DNA of 64,000 nt, from contig NOWV01000128.1 of the NCBI GenBank assembly GCA_003344405.1, positions 153,873-217,872 of the forward strand. The letters run 5' to 3'. How positions within the stretch are numbered: the first letter of the stretch is position 1; every line of letters begins with the position of its first letter. The notes under the pieces are model-generated. The model was given only the letters and a program-made list of their open reading frames with translations. It was not told the origin of the DNA and searched no databases. Below are positions 9,825-23,694 of this stretch, one piece after another. Both the position numbers and the translations under genes were made by a program. This DNA comes from Trichoplax sp. H2. Taxonomy: Eukaryota > Placozoa > Uniplacotomia > Trichoplacea.

Positions 9825-12820
9825 ATGGTAGAACCACCATTGGTACAACGCACCATTTCGCCTACAAGCCAAAACGTAAGGATAATCCAGTTTTATCTTC
9901 AATTAAGGAAATACTACTACAGTCACTTTACAATTAAAGCAGTAATACCACTTTTATAAATGTTTTCTAAAGCGAAAACGATAATGTGCGATCTAGGAAT
10001 GGAGGATCGTAGCCATGACGTAATTGAATTTTTTTTGTAATTTCAAAAGCGTACAAACGATGCGTTTAAAAGCCATAAAATGAATCCTGCAGCTGATCCT
10101 CGGCTCATGAGGAGAATTATTGCAGAAGATCCAGAATGGTATGACAAATTCACCCTTTTTTTTTACAATTGTACATGGTATACGTAACGTATATGTAGAA
10201 TCATATAACGAAACGCTTTACTGATACTGTAGATATCAACCATTGAGTATATTGAACATTAAAATCCTAACCGTCTCAATTTTCTTTGTAGGAGTCTTGC
10301 TACTGTCCCACTCTTACGCGAATTGTGTATTAAACATATTGTTGGTAATTTCAAAGGTACTAAATTGCAACTTGTTTTCCTTTCAATGAAAGTAATATGA
10401 TGAAGATGAGTCACTGATTCATATGTTACGTATCATGCAGAAAATCCCATCCTAGACGGATTAAATACTAAAGATAGAGCCAAAGTTTTACAGTTACTGC
10501 CAACGGATGTTCCGATAAGGTAATGGACCATTGTCATAAAGTATACTATCAGTTTTATTCCATAGGCACTTGTTACTCGAAGTAAATTATCTTTATGGCT
10601 GTATTTTACGCTATCGGAATAGACTAATAGAGAGTTATCTATGAATACTCTAGTATATCGGCTGGTTTAATTGAAGATGAGGGCTACTGGAAACGATGTT
10701 GCCAAGCCAGATGGCAGATATGTGATGTTTCCAAACATGGAGGAGATTGGAAGAGAATGTTTTTCGAAAGAAATTTAGAAGGTAAGTAAACCATAGGTGA
10801 ATATATACTGCATGTTATCAAATACGCAATTTTTTTTAAACATCTCGTTACCATGACCACATTAATAAGTTCATTTTTGATAAATTGTAGATCTCATTGA
10901 ACATTTCGTTCCTGATTCTACCGATCCATCCATGGTAATTCTAAAAATGAATACTACTCGAATACTTTATAAACTATCAATTGAATCATTCCTGTTTAAT
11001 ATTAACAATCAATATGCTAAATTCACATCATCACACATCATCTTTATTTATCCAGTTATATGATGTTATGAAATTATCAGCAAACTTTATCAGATGCTTG
11101 AATATAAAGCAGCTATTACCACCAGTGAAAAGTGGTTCCAAATTTGAAGATATTTCCGATACGTAAGTAAACTTGACTCAATACTTTCCAATTTATACAG
11201 TGTTATCATAACGAACATTGGCCGCTTTCTTATTTTTAGAAACAGTGATGCTGGTGAAAGTCCCGATGTCGATCATTTCGATTTTAATGAAATTATTAGT
11301 AGACTGACAAATCTCCAAGAGCTTCATGTAACATATGGGTAAATATTGACTAATTTTAATGACTACTTAGTGTTAAGTGTACTTACATTATTGCCTTTTA
11401 TGTTCTACATCGTTTATTCAAAGTGTGCGAGACTGTGGAATGAATTTTGAATGGAATCTCTTCAAATTTACGCCCAAAGACTGTTCTCTGTTAGCTAAAG
11501 TAAGCCATAATATAATCAAGGATGTTTCTAAGGCAGATGGCCAGCAGCGTTATAAATATTATTATATTCCTTTCTTTTATAAATTTTAAAATATTTCATG
11601 TTACTCATACATATAAGATTCAAGTTCAATCCAACTTTTAAATTTTACCATAAAATTCTCTCTTCTCGTCCATTAATCTACAATAAGTAATATATCTAAC
11701 AATGTCTTAAGATTTACTATAAATCAGTAGAGTTCCTTTAAATAACTATATTCTTACATCGTATGAAGCACATTACCGTATATTAAATCTTGAGTACATG
11801 TTCAATATACCCGGCTATACAGTACAGTACACATTCTAACGCAAATGAATACCATTTATTTCTACTTATTAGGCAGTCAAAAACTGTCGTACCCTGAAAG
11901 TACTGCGTTTACATAGAAGTGGTGTTACCGATGAATTAGTCAGAGTTCTAATAAGCCATTTACTGGATCATCCTGCATTAATCGCACTCGGTAAGTCAAG
12001 TGCGATAGTTTTCATAGTCAATTTATATCATATTCTGACAAAATGTCTTCTATTGCTATGCTTTTATAAAGATCTATCTTATAATAAAATAAGTGATAGT
12101 GGTGCCAGAGCAATTGGAAAATTTTTAAACGGTCATAGTAAGCTTATTCATCTTAACTTATGCGGTAATCAAATTCACGGACCGGGAGCTTCTGCAATTA
12201 GCCACGCATTACAAAAGAATGCAACTTTAAGAACTCTAAATATCCGAGTTAACAGGTTACAGCCTAGATATAATTTTTAAAGTTTATGCTCTTTCTTAAC
12301 CCTATCATAACTTTTCATTGCAATTGTATAGATTAAGTGATGAGGGAGGTCAGGCATTGTGCAAAGCATTAATGAAAAACAAAATTCTTTCCCTTATGGA
12401 TATCGGAGCAAATGATTTAACAGAACCGACAGCAATGGCTTTAGCCAAGGTAATCTTAAGATAATCAATCTAACATAGTTATTCATGTTCAAATATAAAT
12501 ATTTCTTTCGTTATTTATTTCCAAAAGGTTATTCTCCATAATAAAGTAATTACGTCCATAAATCTGTCTTGCAACAAACTCGGACCGGTAAATCAAATAT
12601 TTATGTTAGAATTGTATTTAGAATCATGCTACTTGAACTTATTTTCATTAACGCTTTTATTGGAAAGGATGGGGGAAAAGCACTGCAAGAGAGCATGGAA
12701 GAAAATCATAGAATTATCAATATGGATTTAAGATTGACTGAAGTCGGCCAGGAAAGCGAATACTGCATCAATCAGGTCTTAAAGCGTAATAAAGAAAACC
12801 TTATACATAGATTTCATTAA
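9825..12820 (+). CDS. TCTE1: Dynein regulatory complex subunit 5 (TCTE1-like LRR protein)
   Basis: DRC5 is a leucine-rich-repeat subunit of the nexin-dynein regulatory complex, which links axonemal doublets and tunes dynein in cilia and sperm tails. The first exon (9825-9875) gives MVEPPLVQRTISPTSQN and the second begins at 10050 (RTNDAFKSHKMNPAADPRL). The N-terminal half reads LRELCIKHIVGNFK, GYWKRCCQARWQICDVSKHG and FERNLEDLIEHFVP, matching the TCTE1 layout. The C-terminal half is a run of RNase-inhibitor-type LRRs: LDLSYNKISDSGARAI, LNLCGNQIHGPGASAI, RVNRLSDEGGQALCKAL, MDIGANDLTEPTAMALAK and INLSCNKLGPDGGKALQE. It ends NKENLIHRFH, with AATAAA at about 12822. Roughly eleven exons are separated by short introns. 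The LRR class is certain; the DRC5 assignment is from recognised order and could be confused with another axonemal LRR protein. Confidence 0.85.
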
Positions 12821-12834
12821 AAATAAAATTTTAA

Positions 12835-13860
12835 GACCCTGTGCTAGATTAATTGGTTGTAATAATTTTACTCTGACTTGGTATGAGGTGTAAGCTTTGG
12901 CCGCGTACTCGCAGTATCCATACGTATATTATGTAAATTTATAAATATTTTAAAAATTACTTACATCTAGTTTTTCACTGAAACTTTTAATCATTTATAT
13001 TAACATTTGACCAATGTACAAACGATTATACTTCATATACAGTATTTAACAAACAGTCTAGCAATACATTTCATATGTCAATTAATGATCAACCATCATT
13101 TCTGGATAGAAATTGAAGTATAGCAATGCCATATATAACGGTAGAATACTTTTCAAATTATGTAACAATTTATTGCTAACCGTAAGAATTTCATTGATGC
13201 CAAATTTTAGCCAGATAATGATTTACTCGTATATACAGGACTGTTTTTACGTAACGTTTATGTCAAATTTGAAATAAAACCTCTATGCAGTAATCTGGAG
13301 CTGATGGTATAGCCAAGGTATGCGAAAATAAAATTCATCAACGCAATGATAAGTTTTAAGGAGATGATCGATTCATGTCCTAAAGAGCGATTGATCAATT
13401 AGGGGACTCGGAATATCCAAATAAATTGATTTCATCTTAGGCAACATATAATGCTATAACTTCGTGATGGTCCAATTATTTAAATATTTTTATTCGAAAC
13501 AAAATAAACTACCCATGAAATAGTTACCAGCTTCCATTCAACCTATTTTAAATTTATATAATTAAGGTGTATCATGTCATGCATATTAACACCAAGAGTA
13601 CAAAATGTTTACACTAAAAGAAATTCACGTAATAAATTAGATTAAATAGTATAATCACATCCATATAATGTACTCTAGTTCACCAGATACAAGAGGAACA
13701 ATGAAAACTTGAAATAGACTAGAAATGGATAAGACCACTTTAGTCAATTGTAAGAGCAATATTTTTATTTTGCCTGTGGCCAAAACGAGCTCTACATAAG
13801 CAATGTTCATATTTATTACTTTATGATGGAATTAGAACTAGCTAACAGCAACACTCAAAT
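12835..13860. other. Intergenic DNA, nothing recognised
   Basis: AT-rich DNA between the convergent ends of the DRC5 gene and the first nucleotidase gene. No exon, repeat or RNA gene was seen. Confidence 0.5.
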
Positions 13861-13861
13861 T

Positions 13862-16497
13862 CTAAAATATTGCCTTTAGAAGTTTATTAACAAAATCCAT
13901 GTTTTGGTCTCCGGCAATAACGATATCATATTTTGCCTTATACGAATCTAACAATTCGTTCACCTAACAAGTATACACATTTTTGAATTTAGAATGCAAT
14001 CAAATATTGGCATGCAAGTGTCTTTGACACATATTGTTATGATATGTCAGCAAAATGCTCTACGTAAAATCAAAGGTTTAAAATCGAATTATACATTTAC
14101 CTTTGTATTTAGAAAGCCAATAGAAACTTGATTTCGTAAGTAATCAATACCATCAGCCATATTCAAATCACCTTCCGTATCGCCCATCAATATCAAATTG
14201 TAACGTTCCTGTGTACATATATGATTACAGAAAGTGCAAGGAGTTAACAATCTATCGTGGTAAGGTCGTACCTAGTATGATAATGTTTATTACTTTGTTC
14301 TTTTTAAAATAAGACGAATTGTGTTCCGAAGCTCTAGTCTTATCAAATGAGTGAATTACATCCTCCTGAAATCCGATAAGACTTCCCTATCCAAATAAAA
14401 ATGTGCCCTTAATAAATCGCAAGTAATCACCATCAAGGTTAAAAGACGAAACGAACTGAACTTTACATCGTCACTATAGATCATCATATTTGACAATATT
14501 TCCATATTTTCATAGAACATCGATTGCTGATGAAACCCTTCTCGGATAATATCTAACTCATTACGCGTATGTAAGTATCAAAATAAAGACAAATAGTTAG
14601 CAAACTAACTAAATGGTATGTAGTATATTGAACCAAATGAGCAAATTAATTGCAAAAATGATAATAAAGAGTTACTTTATAGAGAGCGTAAAATTAGTTA
14701 CTAAAGCCCCGTCTATAAGGTAATCCAACTCTCACCTCCTAAGCCAGCTGATAATATTAATACAGGAATATTATGTCGTTTCAAGGTGGCCATCAGTTCA
14801 TCCGTTCCCTCTCTGTAACATAATAACATTAAAAATAGAAAAGGAATGCGTTCAATTAATAATCATTTACAAGATAGTATCGAAGTACTTAAAATAATAC
14901 ATGAGTTAAAGATTTTAGATGCATTACCGTAAACGTATACTAGACACTTTCAAGAGCTTGCTCAAATCATTTCTGTAAATATTTGCGCTAACCATCAATT
15001 TCTCTGCTTCTTTCCACCTAAACGTGTAAAATTACATTTCAAATATAATTAGTCATAAATCATTAACAAAAACCAGCAGTGCAGCATAAAAGCTTTATAT
15101 TTGAAGACGATTTGCTGTAAACGTTTGCAACTTATAGAGAAATTTCATCGCATACATGTCACTTTTTTATTACAATTCCTAATGCTAACCATGTTGCCAT
15201 ATATGCTGTTTTCTCTTCAAATGTGTATTTACTAAATAGAAAATTCAAAATTACTATCTGATGTAAAAAACAGCTTTAATACTGGTTTTAAAGACACAAA
15301 ATAAATTTCCAAATATAAAAAATTTTTACTCTGAAATTTCAATCCCATAGTAATAATCTCTCAATGATTCAGCCTAAAATAAAATTGGAACTGATCAGTA
15401 AAAGAATTGCATAAGAAATAGTCTACATGGTAAATACTTAATGTTTGCTGCTTTATTAACTTTGTGTATTTAATCCATATCTCAAAGGATTGAAATCATT
15501 AGCGAATTAATATAATAGGAATTCACTATAATTCACTGGTAATATACAGTAATAGGCTGCATACTATTAGCGTAGATAGCAGATGTATCAATCACTTATA
15601 GAGTATTTTTTGAATCATCTAATGAAAATGCAAGACAATTTACATAGTCTGGGTATATGTAATGTAGCAAGATAAGTTTAGTCTAACCGCGTCTCTTATT
15701 TTCTTGTCAACGAGAGGATTACTATCAATAACGCCTTCATAAAGTAAACCGAGTTAGTAACTTTAAATTTTAAATTAAGAAAAATATTTCAATACCATAT
15801 TCGAAAGTAATTTAAGTAGTAAGAATCGTTAGTTTTGCAATTACGATAACGATTTGGATATTGAAATATAGAACATATCAAGGTGAATATTTAGAATACA
15901 GTACAACAAGTTTCAATTACTGTATGTTAGCGAAATTATAGCCAATGAGCATATTATACAAATGCATCGACTTTATATCTATGCTACTACAGTTGTATTT
16001 TTTATGATATAGATAATTCTGTAAATGAAGCGATATCAAAAAGTCCATAACATTACCAAAGCTTGTGGCAGCTATTTCGCCTTTGTACATACGATATGTT
16101 AAGGTCCAATCATAATCTGTTATAAACTAAAATATATATAATAATGCCAATTATTTGCGGGCCAGTCAAGGTTCCAAAATAAATTTGATCGAAATGCGGT
16201 AATAGTAAATTATTCACAGTACCATAATTCAAAATTAACCCTAATCATTTGCAATTACAGTATAAAATTCAATCTATTACATCAAGGACTATTTTGTTAT
16301 AATGGATTTCTAAAGATACACAGTTATCCGCTTAATATCTCTACAATAGCATCTAAGTCAACTAAGACAGAAGGATTGACTAATGCTATACAAACCTGAA
16401 ATTTGTCAGTTCCATCCTTAGCTATCATCTGTAACTTGGCAATAGTCCCATCAACATCTCTGCAATATACAGCTGCATGTCGTAAGAGATTCCGTAA
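13862..16497 (-). CDS. NT5C3: Cytosolic 5'-nucleotidase III, tandem copy A
   Basis: NT5C3 enzymes are Mg-dependent HAD-fold phosphatases that remove the 5' phosphate from pyrimidine nucleoside monophosphates. Exons run leftward. VDGTIAKLQMIAKDG (exon ending at 16497) leads to HAD motif I in FITDYDWTLTYR (about 16085-16130), which keeps the catalytic DxDxT. Next come NPLVDKKIRDA, RDYYYGIEI, KYTFEEKTAYMATW, WKEAEKLMVSANIYR and motif II in IPVLILSAGLGGE (about 14740). DIIREGFHQQSMFYENMEIL and GFQEDVIHSFDKTRASE follow, then the motif III/IV acid patch in ILMGDTEGDLNMADGIDYL (about 14160-14200). The C-terminal exon is VNELLDSYKAKYDIVIAGD, ending with a TAG at 13862. The initiator exon upstream of 16497 was not found, so the 5' end is incomplete. 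The family is certain; the nucleotide preference is inferred from it. Confidence 0.88.
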
Positions 16498-16499
16498 CT

Positions 16500-18980
16500 A
16501 CAGTAATTTATCATCAATAAAGAGTTATTAATGCTCTACTACACCGTGGTAAAATGAACGGTAGCAGAGAATTTCTTAACAGCGATAAAGCCATACAAAA
16601 GTTACATAACATCGAAGTAGTACATTAATTTTACGCTGAGAAGGCACCGACAGCATAAGATTCATGAAATATTACTGTGGAATGTAAATTATTCTGGATA
16701 ATATTGGTGGTTATTATACGACAAATTCAATAGTAGATCCATGTTACGCTACAAGTATTTGAAAAATAAGAGACTGCTCCTCTATGTAGGGTATCCTGTA
16801 CATTGTACGATTGCAGCTGCTGCTGCCTGCTACTCTTATCCAACAATAGATCATGATAGCGTAAAATAGCAATCCTACGCTACGACAGCATCACTATCCA
16901 ACTTTGAAAGTAATCACATCAACATTACTATAAGCTTGCAGTGAGGCAGAATTAAGTGTTAAACCTATCGTACGCTACTTCCTACAGCTCGCAACAAACA
17001 GATACAGTAGATGCAGTGTCTGCAGATAGAGTTCCTAGTATTATGATAGCATACAATGTTAATCCTTCTACATGATAGCATAAGGAATAAGCCTGTAGTC
17101 GTAATAAAATGAAATTTGTGATATTGAAAGAGCACAAAATATCCATCCAATAACGTAAGGCATGATACAGACAACGAGGATTGAAGATCGCCGTAGAATT
17201 GCTTAATTGAAGGCAGCGAATATTCTTCATTGTTGATTGAATCAACCACTACTGAATTCGCGACTACACCATCTGTATTTACTGTATACTAGACTCTATG
17301 GTTGCATGGTGAGGAAAGATCGAGTAGCATGAACTAAAACTCTACTTCACCCTCAGTGCAAACCCATTGCGTGGTCGTCCATGTTATCCCTCTATTTCGC
17401 ATCATCGTCACTTGAATAAATATATTTATTGACTAATCTACCGCCATCAACCAACCATAACGAACTACTCAGAGTATTCTAACAGTCTCATTAAGTAAGG
17501 AGTCAATCTATTACCATGGATAATCTCTATTTCTATCATCATAGTCATAGTGATCGAATTACGGCCGATTGTCAGCCATGCTAGCATTTCATTGAGGGTT
17601 AATGCAGGCTGGCTGAACATCTTTAATAACCTTGCTAAATTCTAGCTACTCCAAGAACACTCCATACCAAACAAACATCAATGTTTACCGACATCCAGTA
17701 GTCTATTTATTGACAGGATAATCTCTATCCAGCCTTATACATGTGCATTTATATTAACCCTATCAATTCATCTTCATAAGACTAGAATATCAAACCTGAT
17801 TGTATAATTGTGCGGAAGAACTGCTCGCCATGATTTCTCTTGGAGGTATTTCCAGGTAGTTGCCTGTATGGCACCAAGTAGAATACAGAACAGGAGACTA
17901 TGCGGGCTATATCATGTTTCCTAGCAGGTTTTTGGCCAATTCTAGCTCTCAATCGAAAGTTGCAGCTGAAACTGTCCTGCATTGGCAACACTATGGATTA
18001 CTATGGCACCGTTGGCATGTTTTCGACACTTTATTTTGATCGCCTGACAACTGGATTTGCTGGGCACTATCGAACTCGCCAAATATCCTATTTGCGACTC
18101 TGTACTACCTGCGGATTTGTAGATGTGTTGCATTACTACTAATATGAGCCCATGGTAGTTGCTAATTGTAGAAATTACAGTATCTAGCATTTCTGTGGAC
18201 AGCATATCGATTGAAAATCAGGTAAAAATGGACATAATCAGCAAAGATTACTGTGTGCAAGTGGGAGAGTATTTGATATCGATAAATAGACCACTGTAGT
18301 ATAACTAATTCTTGTCAGTAGAGGTACCAAGTTGAATTACTGTAGTCAAATCGACCTTAACTTGCTATTCAATATATTCAAAACTGCCAGGGATTGCAAA
18401 TAGCGAACGGAACCCAATAATAATAATTCAAAACATTGACTGCATGACCACTTGCCTTGAGCAACTTAGCCATGAATGAAATAATAAATATGATATAAAT
18501 AATATACTTTTTCAAAATTATACGGTATAAGTTAAGGTCTTTAATTTTACCAAGTCGAAGAATATTTAATTATACTGTGTGACTCAAGAAATACGATATA
18601 AGACAATAGAACAAGCTGTTAGGCGATCCAATTTTAATCATGCTGGTATAAAATTATAAAATTATTCAATAAGAAGAAAACAAGCTTATGCTTAATTTTT
18701 TATACATGTTATTGTGTATGCGCAATTACATACTGCACAACAAATACGTAATCTAAGTATTACAGTATATCGTAAAGGTAAAATACATGTTAATAAAATA
18801 GTTTATCTATAAAAATTTACGCAAGAAACCCTAACATCAAGTTCATTGATCACTTTCCAATTCAAGCTATGTATGCAGCCTGAGATCCTACTCGAAAATA
18901 AATAATGTTATGGTATTTGATGAAGAGGAGGATTGACTCAAGTTATAGATGGTCGGACTTTTCTCCAGATCTCCTGCGTG
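16500..18980. other. Spacer between the tandem nucleotidase genes
   Basis: About 2.5 kb that must hold the 5' exon(s) and promoter of copy A, which I could not place. Open frames at 16965-17249 (-), 17782-18205 (both strands) and others have no domain, and several overlap each other on opposite strands. No clear tandem repeat was seen. Confidence 0.45.
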
Positions 18981-18985
18981 ATGGA

Positions 18986-21567
18986 TTAATAGCTACTAAC
19001 AGCGTGATCAAACATAGTCAGCAGGAGTTGATTGACAGATTCCATACTTTCATCCCCAACAATCACAATATCATATAGAGCCATATAAGTATCTAACAGT
19101 TCATCCACCTTACAAAATGGGTACATTGTGGAGTTAAAAATTCTAGTAAATATGGGCGAATTTGATCCGCATAAATACATCATTAAAAAGCAATCCATTC
19201 AGAGCTTTTTACCAGCTGTATTGTTACCTGTCCATTTAAAAAGCCAATAGTGACTTTATTTCGCGAGTAATCAATGCCATCAGCCATTTGCAAATCTCCT
19301 TCTACATCACCCATTAAAATGATGTTGTCTCGTTCCTATCGATGTATAAATGCAAAAGCAATGAACTTTATCAATATATCAAAGGAGATATCGACATTTA
19401 TCACATGGTATGGTTAATTCAGTTACTTTGATCCTTTCAAAATATGACGAATGATACTCTGAAGCTCGAGCCTTATTCCGTGCATGTATGATATCCCCCT
19501 GAAAACCGACAAGTAGTCCCTGTATGCAGCAATAAAACGATAAAAATATTCCTGATCAATCTCAGATACCGTGAATCCCTGTATTAGTTAAGACTTTCAC
19601 TATCAATCCGGATTGAAAGCTGTTGACGAAACTTACATCATCATTAAATTTCATCATATTTGAGAGTACTTCCATATTTTTACGGAATACAGATCTCTGA
19701 CGAAATCCTTCTAGGATAATATCTACTCAACAGTTAAGTAGTGATACCAGAAACGGCCAATAAAATAGCACCCCAATTGGAAAAAAATTGAATGACAAAC
19801 ATATACATAAAATTGTCATCTTGAAAATACTATACGTTGTCTATATAAAATTCCGATAGCATAACTATCACTGATTGTCAATGAATTAAACATTTACCTC
19901 CTATACCAGCAGAAAATATTAATATTGGAATGTTGTACCGATCTAAAAAGGCCATCAATTCCTCAGCTCCTTGCCTTTAATATAGTATTAGACATAATGT
20001 CATGAAAAATCAATGGATAAATGATATAAAGTATTATTCATTAAAACGTGACATCAACTTCTTTAAGTCAGCGCCTAAAATTGAAGTAGTTTTCTACCGT
20101 AAACACAAATTAGATGTTTCGATGAGTTTGGGCAGGGACTCTTTATAGATATTTGCATCAACTATCAATTTAAATACTCTTTTCCACCTATACACAATAA
20201 AGGAAATAATGTTGTTCATAGTAAGACAATGCATTTTTCATCAGCGACAGTTTAGTATGAAGCAACTGACTTTAGAGATAAATAAAGTCCTCATGTATGC
20301 TGCAAATTCCATAAAATCTACTACAATGTAAAGGTGTTGTAATTGTTAAAGATAATACTTGCCAAATTTCCATTTGATTGGATTTCTCTTCTAAAGAATA
20401 ACTGCTGTAATTATACCATAATAAGGTATTTCAGAACGTTGTACTGTACTAATAGTTATCCAAGCTTAAAAAATTGGAATAGTCAGCCTACGAACATATC
20501 CAATGATATTTATACCTTGAAGTAAAAGTTGAAATGTACTGCATTCTTGTAGCAATAATCTATAAAGATAGCAAAAGATGATCCAAAATTTGATGATGCC
20601 TCGTTAATAATTGGACAGTTTTCGTCCATTAGCAAATGCATGAAATGTTATTACTTTCAAAACTAACAGGATGATAATACAGCAAGCAGTTTGCTATTGC
20701 TACGGCAAAGATTGAAGTATACACCATTGTAAAATATATGATTTTGCAAACAGAAGTTTGTATAGCATTGGCACCACGTTTAACTGTCATACTGTAAGAC
20801 GGTAACATGCATTAATGTTATTCTTCTAACCTTGTCTCTAATTTCTTTGTCAATTAAAGGATTGGCATATATAACATCTACAAAGCACAGGCAATCTTAG
20901 TCCTTCAATATTAATTTACCGAACCAATATTTCGATTATTAACGTAATGTATAGCATTTGCATGATAAGACTATTCCCACTATAAAATCAAGAACGATAG
21001 GACAGCATAGCAATGATATCATACTCTCATAGTTGCATATTGTTTGGTACGCAAGCATGTAGGCTCATCTTCTTACCGAAAGTTGTGGAAGTTATCTCAC
21101 CATTGTGCTCAAGGCAGGTTAAAGTCCTATCATAATCGGTAACAAACTAAAATATAGAGAGCAAGGTCAGTTACATTATAGAATATACAATAGAAATAGT
21201 ACCATGAAAGACCGCATTTTACATTCTCTAGCTATTAGGAGTGGATACAAATGGCATAGTAACATAGCGGATAGAGTATTTAAGCAGTACGCACTGGTAG
21301 ATTTACGTAAGCACTGTATGTGGGTCAATAAATGATTCGTTTTCAATACTCCATTTTTTTCCATTTTACCTTATGCGAGTGCACAGTAGTGGCAGTACGT
21401 CGTAAATCACTATAATGACCATCGATTGTAGTTTGTTAAAAAAGTAATATCCATAGCATACAAACCTGAAGTTTTCTAGGTCCACCCTTAGCTATAGACT
21501 TCAATTTTGCAAGAGTGCCATCAATGACTCTACAGTGCATCGGTGATTGCTGTAGAAGTTTCCGTAA
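18986..21567 (-). CDS. NT5C3: Cytosolic 5'-nucleotidase III, tandem copy B
   Basis: This is a second gene with the same exon order as copy A, lying upstream of it on the same strand. VIDGTLAKLKSIAKGG (exon ending at 21567, same boundary as copy A) precedes motif I in FVTDYDRTLTCLEHNGEI (about 21080-21147). NPLIDKEIRDK, LEEKSNQMEIW and WKRVFKLIVDANIYKESL follow, then motif II in IPILIFSAGIGG (about 19915), IILEGFRQRSVFRKNMEVL, GFQGDIIHARNKARASE and the acid motif IILMGDVEGDLQMADGID (about 19260-19330). The C-terminus VDELLDTYMALYDIVIVGD runs on to HAVSSY, longer than copy A. Catalytic residues are kept, so it is probably active. The exon matching RDYYYGIEI in copy A is strongly diverged near 20545. 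The first coding exon was not identified. Confidence 0.85.
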
Positions 21568-21569
21568 CT

Positions 21570-22350
21570 ACACATTCAATCATTGAAATAATGATGGAAG
21601 ATTTAATATGCTATAAGTTTAAATAGATCTATCCCATTATCCATCCACAGCTATTGGAAAAAGTCGACTTAGTATAATATTATAAAGGTAAATCGAGAAT
21701 GACACAGCATAATTTGTCTTGATATGCTCGTATTTGCATGTAGAGCATCTAGAAAGTCATTTATTATCTGATCATTACTTTCAGAAATATTCGTATTCGT
21801 ACAATATGCGAGAGATGCTGAAAGAAGAGTTGACATTGAACAGCATCCACTGAAATGGAAAAGCAAAGCAATCAACACTTGCCTTCTAATTAATAATAAT
21901 TATTATTATACGGTACTGTACAGCAAGCTGTGGTCAAATAAACAATTTGTTTACTGCGCTACCCTAATGTACAGTAGACGGCTTGCTATCCTATTAGTAC
22001 AGTACATGCTTATTCGACTATTTGCAATCAAAGACCGATCTGTCCTCACTATATAGCCCCTTTCGGACTCAATCACTTTACTAGCTCTATGCGTAAAACA
22101 GCCTTAGTATATCCTCTACTGGCCTCTTCAATGAGCATGAAACGTTGTTATTAACATCAGGCGCTTTAACTACAGTATTGTCGTACCGGCAAAGTAGAAT
22201 CGAATGTACAAGTGTAAATCCTATAACTTGATTTATCCATAAAATAGCAAAAGCGATAATTATTAAGGGCCATGAATCGTCTAGTAAAGTTGAGCAGCAG
22301 CAAGCATCATTGCTATATTTGTTGGTGTGTTTTAGCTCTTGGCATACTGT
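21570..22350. other. Intergenic DNA upstream of nucleotidase copy B
   Basis: Nothing coding was recognised. GTAC palindromes recur here (near 21915, 21968 and 21997), and a TAATAATAATTATTATTA palindrome lies at about 21890-21907. The promoter and first exon of copy B should be here but are not visible to me. Confidence 0.4.
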
Positions 22351-22354
22351 ATTC

Positions 22355-22745
22355 CGTCATCATGGCTAGGGGAATGCATTCATCTGTAGGAAATAAGCAT
22401 TAGCCATCACCTCGCCATAGGCATATTGTATATTGTAAAGGAATAGCTGATTGATTGCGAGTGCGATCAAAATAGTTCATCAGTCTACTGCTTAAGGCAC
22501 CGTGTGGCAATAAAATGATTGTCATCATAGAGTCATGAATCCATGCTAAAGGCATCATGGCTAGGGAAATGCAACCATCTGTAGGAAATAAGCAGTAGCC
22601 ATCACCTTGCCATAGGCATATTGTATATTGTATAGGAATAGCTGATTGATTGCGAGCGCGATCAAAATAGTCCCTCAGTTTACTGCTTAAAGTATAGTGT
22701 GGCAATAAAATGATTGTCATTATACAGTCATGAATCCATGCTAAA
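22355..22745. repeat. Direct tandem duplication, about 195-bp unit
   Basis: Copies begin CATCATGGCTAGG at about 22359 and 22554. They share ATGCA..CATCTGTAGGAAATAAGCA, TAGCCATCACC, CATAGGCATATTGTATATTG, GGAATAGCTGATTGATTGCG, CGATCAAAATAG and GGCAATAAAATGATTGTCAT, and both end GAGTCATGAATCCATGCTAAA or close to it. The frame open across it on the minus strand is a by-product of the duplication. Confidence 0.85.
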
Positions 22746-23039
22746 CTCCTATGCAGGCATTAAGTGCATTTTCTAATGGATCATCCTAACCTGGTTGGAC
22801 AAAGCAGCGGAAAGAGTTTCTGCCATGATTCTTTTTTCTAATTCCTAGCGGCGTAGTTGCTCGTGTAGTCTCAAAGGATCGGCCGGTACTCCAAAGTTTA
22901 TGACCTTTCCTTGTCCAGTACATTTATGCCGAACTTGGGAAGTTGCCGCCCACTGCGACTCCGTGAGGCTTTCCATAACACTGTCCGTAGCAGCGTTGTT
23001 GACAAAGCAATATTTCATTTTTCCAGGGCACCTTATATC

Positions 23040-23470
23040 TTACTGCACATCTTAAAGGCATCGAAATGGAAAGCATCGGATGCATTCATTCTTGAGTAGA
23101 CCAACCACTTACTTGAACGTATACTGTTCCCTTCAACTAGTGTAAGTTAGTGGTGATGAGGTCGTTTTTTCAGTATATGATAGCTATAGTAAGAGAAGAT
23201 TTTCTTTTACATCGGTGAGGTCGAGGTCACAAGTTCATCACTGTACCTGCAGTAAAAGTGGGTGCAATACAGTAGGAAATGTTATAATTTGAGAGTGAAT
23301 GGAAATGAATCTTTGTTAAAGGCATAGAAATGGACAACATCGTATGATTACGATCATCCGATTGATTTTGTAGCACTGTCGGAGTCAAAATAAGAGCTTG
23401 CTTCAGCTTCTGCAAAATTGATGCTGATAGGTACACGTTGTAACTGTAGTAAGAGAAGATTTTCTAGGCC
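23040..23470. repeat. Diverged tandem duplication, about 260-bp spacing
   Basis: TAAAGGCATCGAAATGGA at about 23051 is matched by TAAAGGCATAGAAATGGA at about 23318, and AGTAAGAGAAGATTTTCT at about 23189 recurs at about 23447. Spacing is 257-267 bp. The intervening sequence is poorly conserved, so this is an old duplication or two insertions of related sequence. Confidence 0.5.
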
Positions 23471-23694
23471 TTGCTCGCACCCAATACTTGACAAGTCGCT
23501 GACTGTATCTTTCATGTCCATTTGTGATACGTTTTTTATGATAATATAATGTAATTTTTGCAATCAAGCCATCCAATTGGATAGGGATCGATCCTTTCCT
23601 CCTCAAGCTTTGCTTATTGATCGAGGTTTACTTCAGGATTTCCATCAACAGACTGCAAGCTTCTCAGTCACGTGATCATCAGTCCGTGAAGAGA

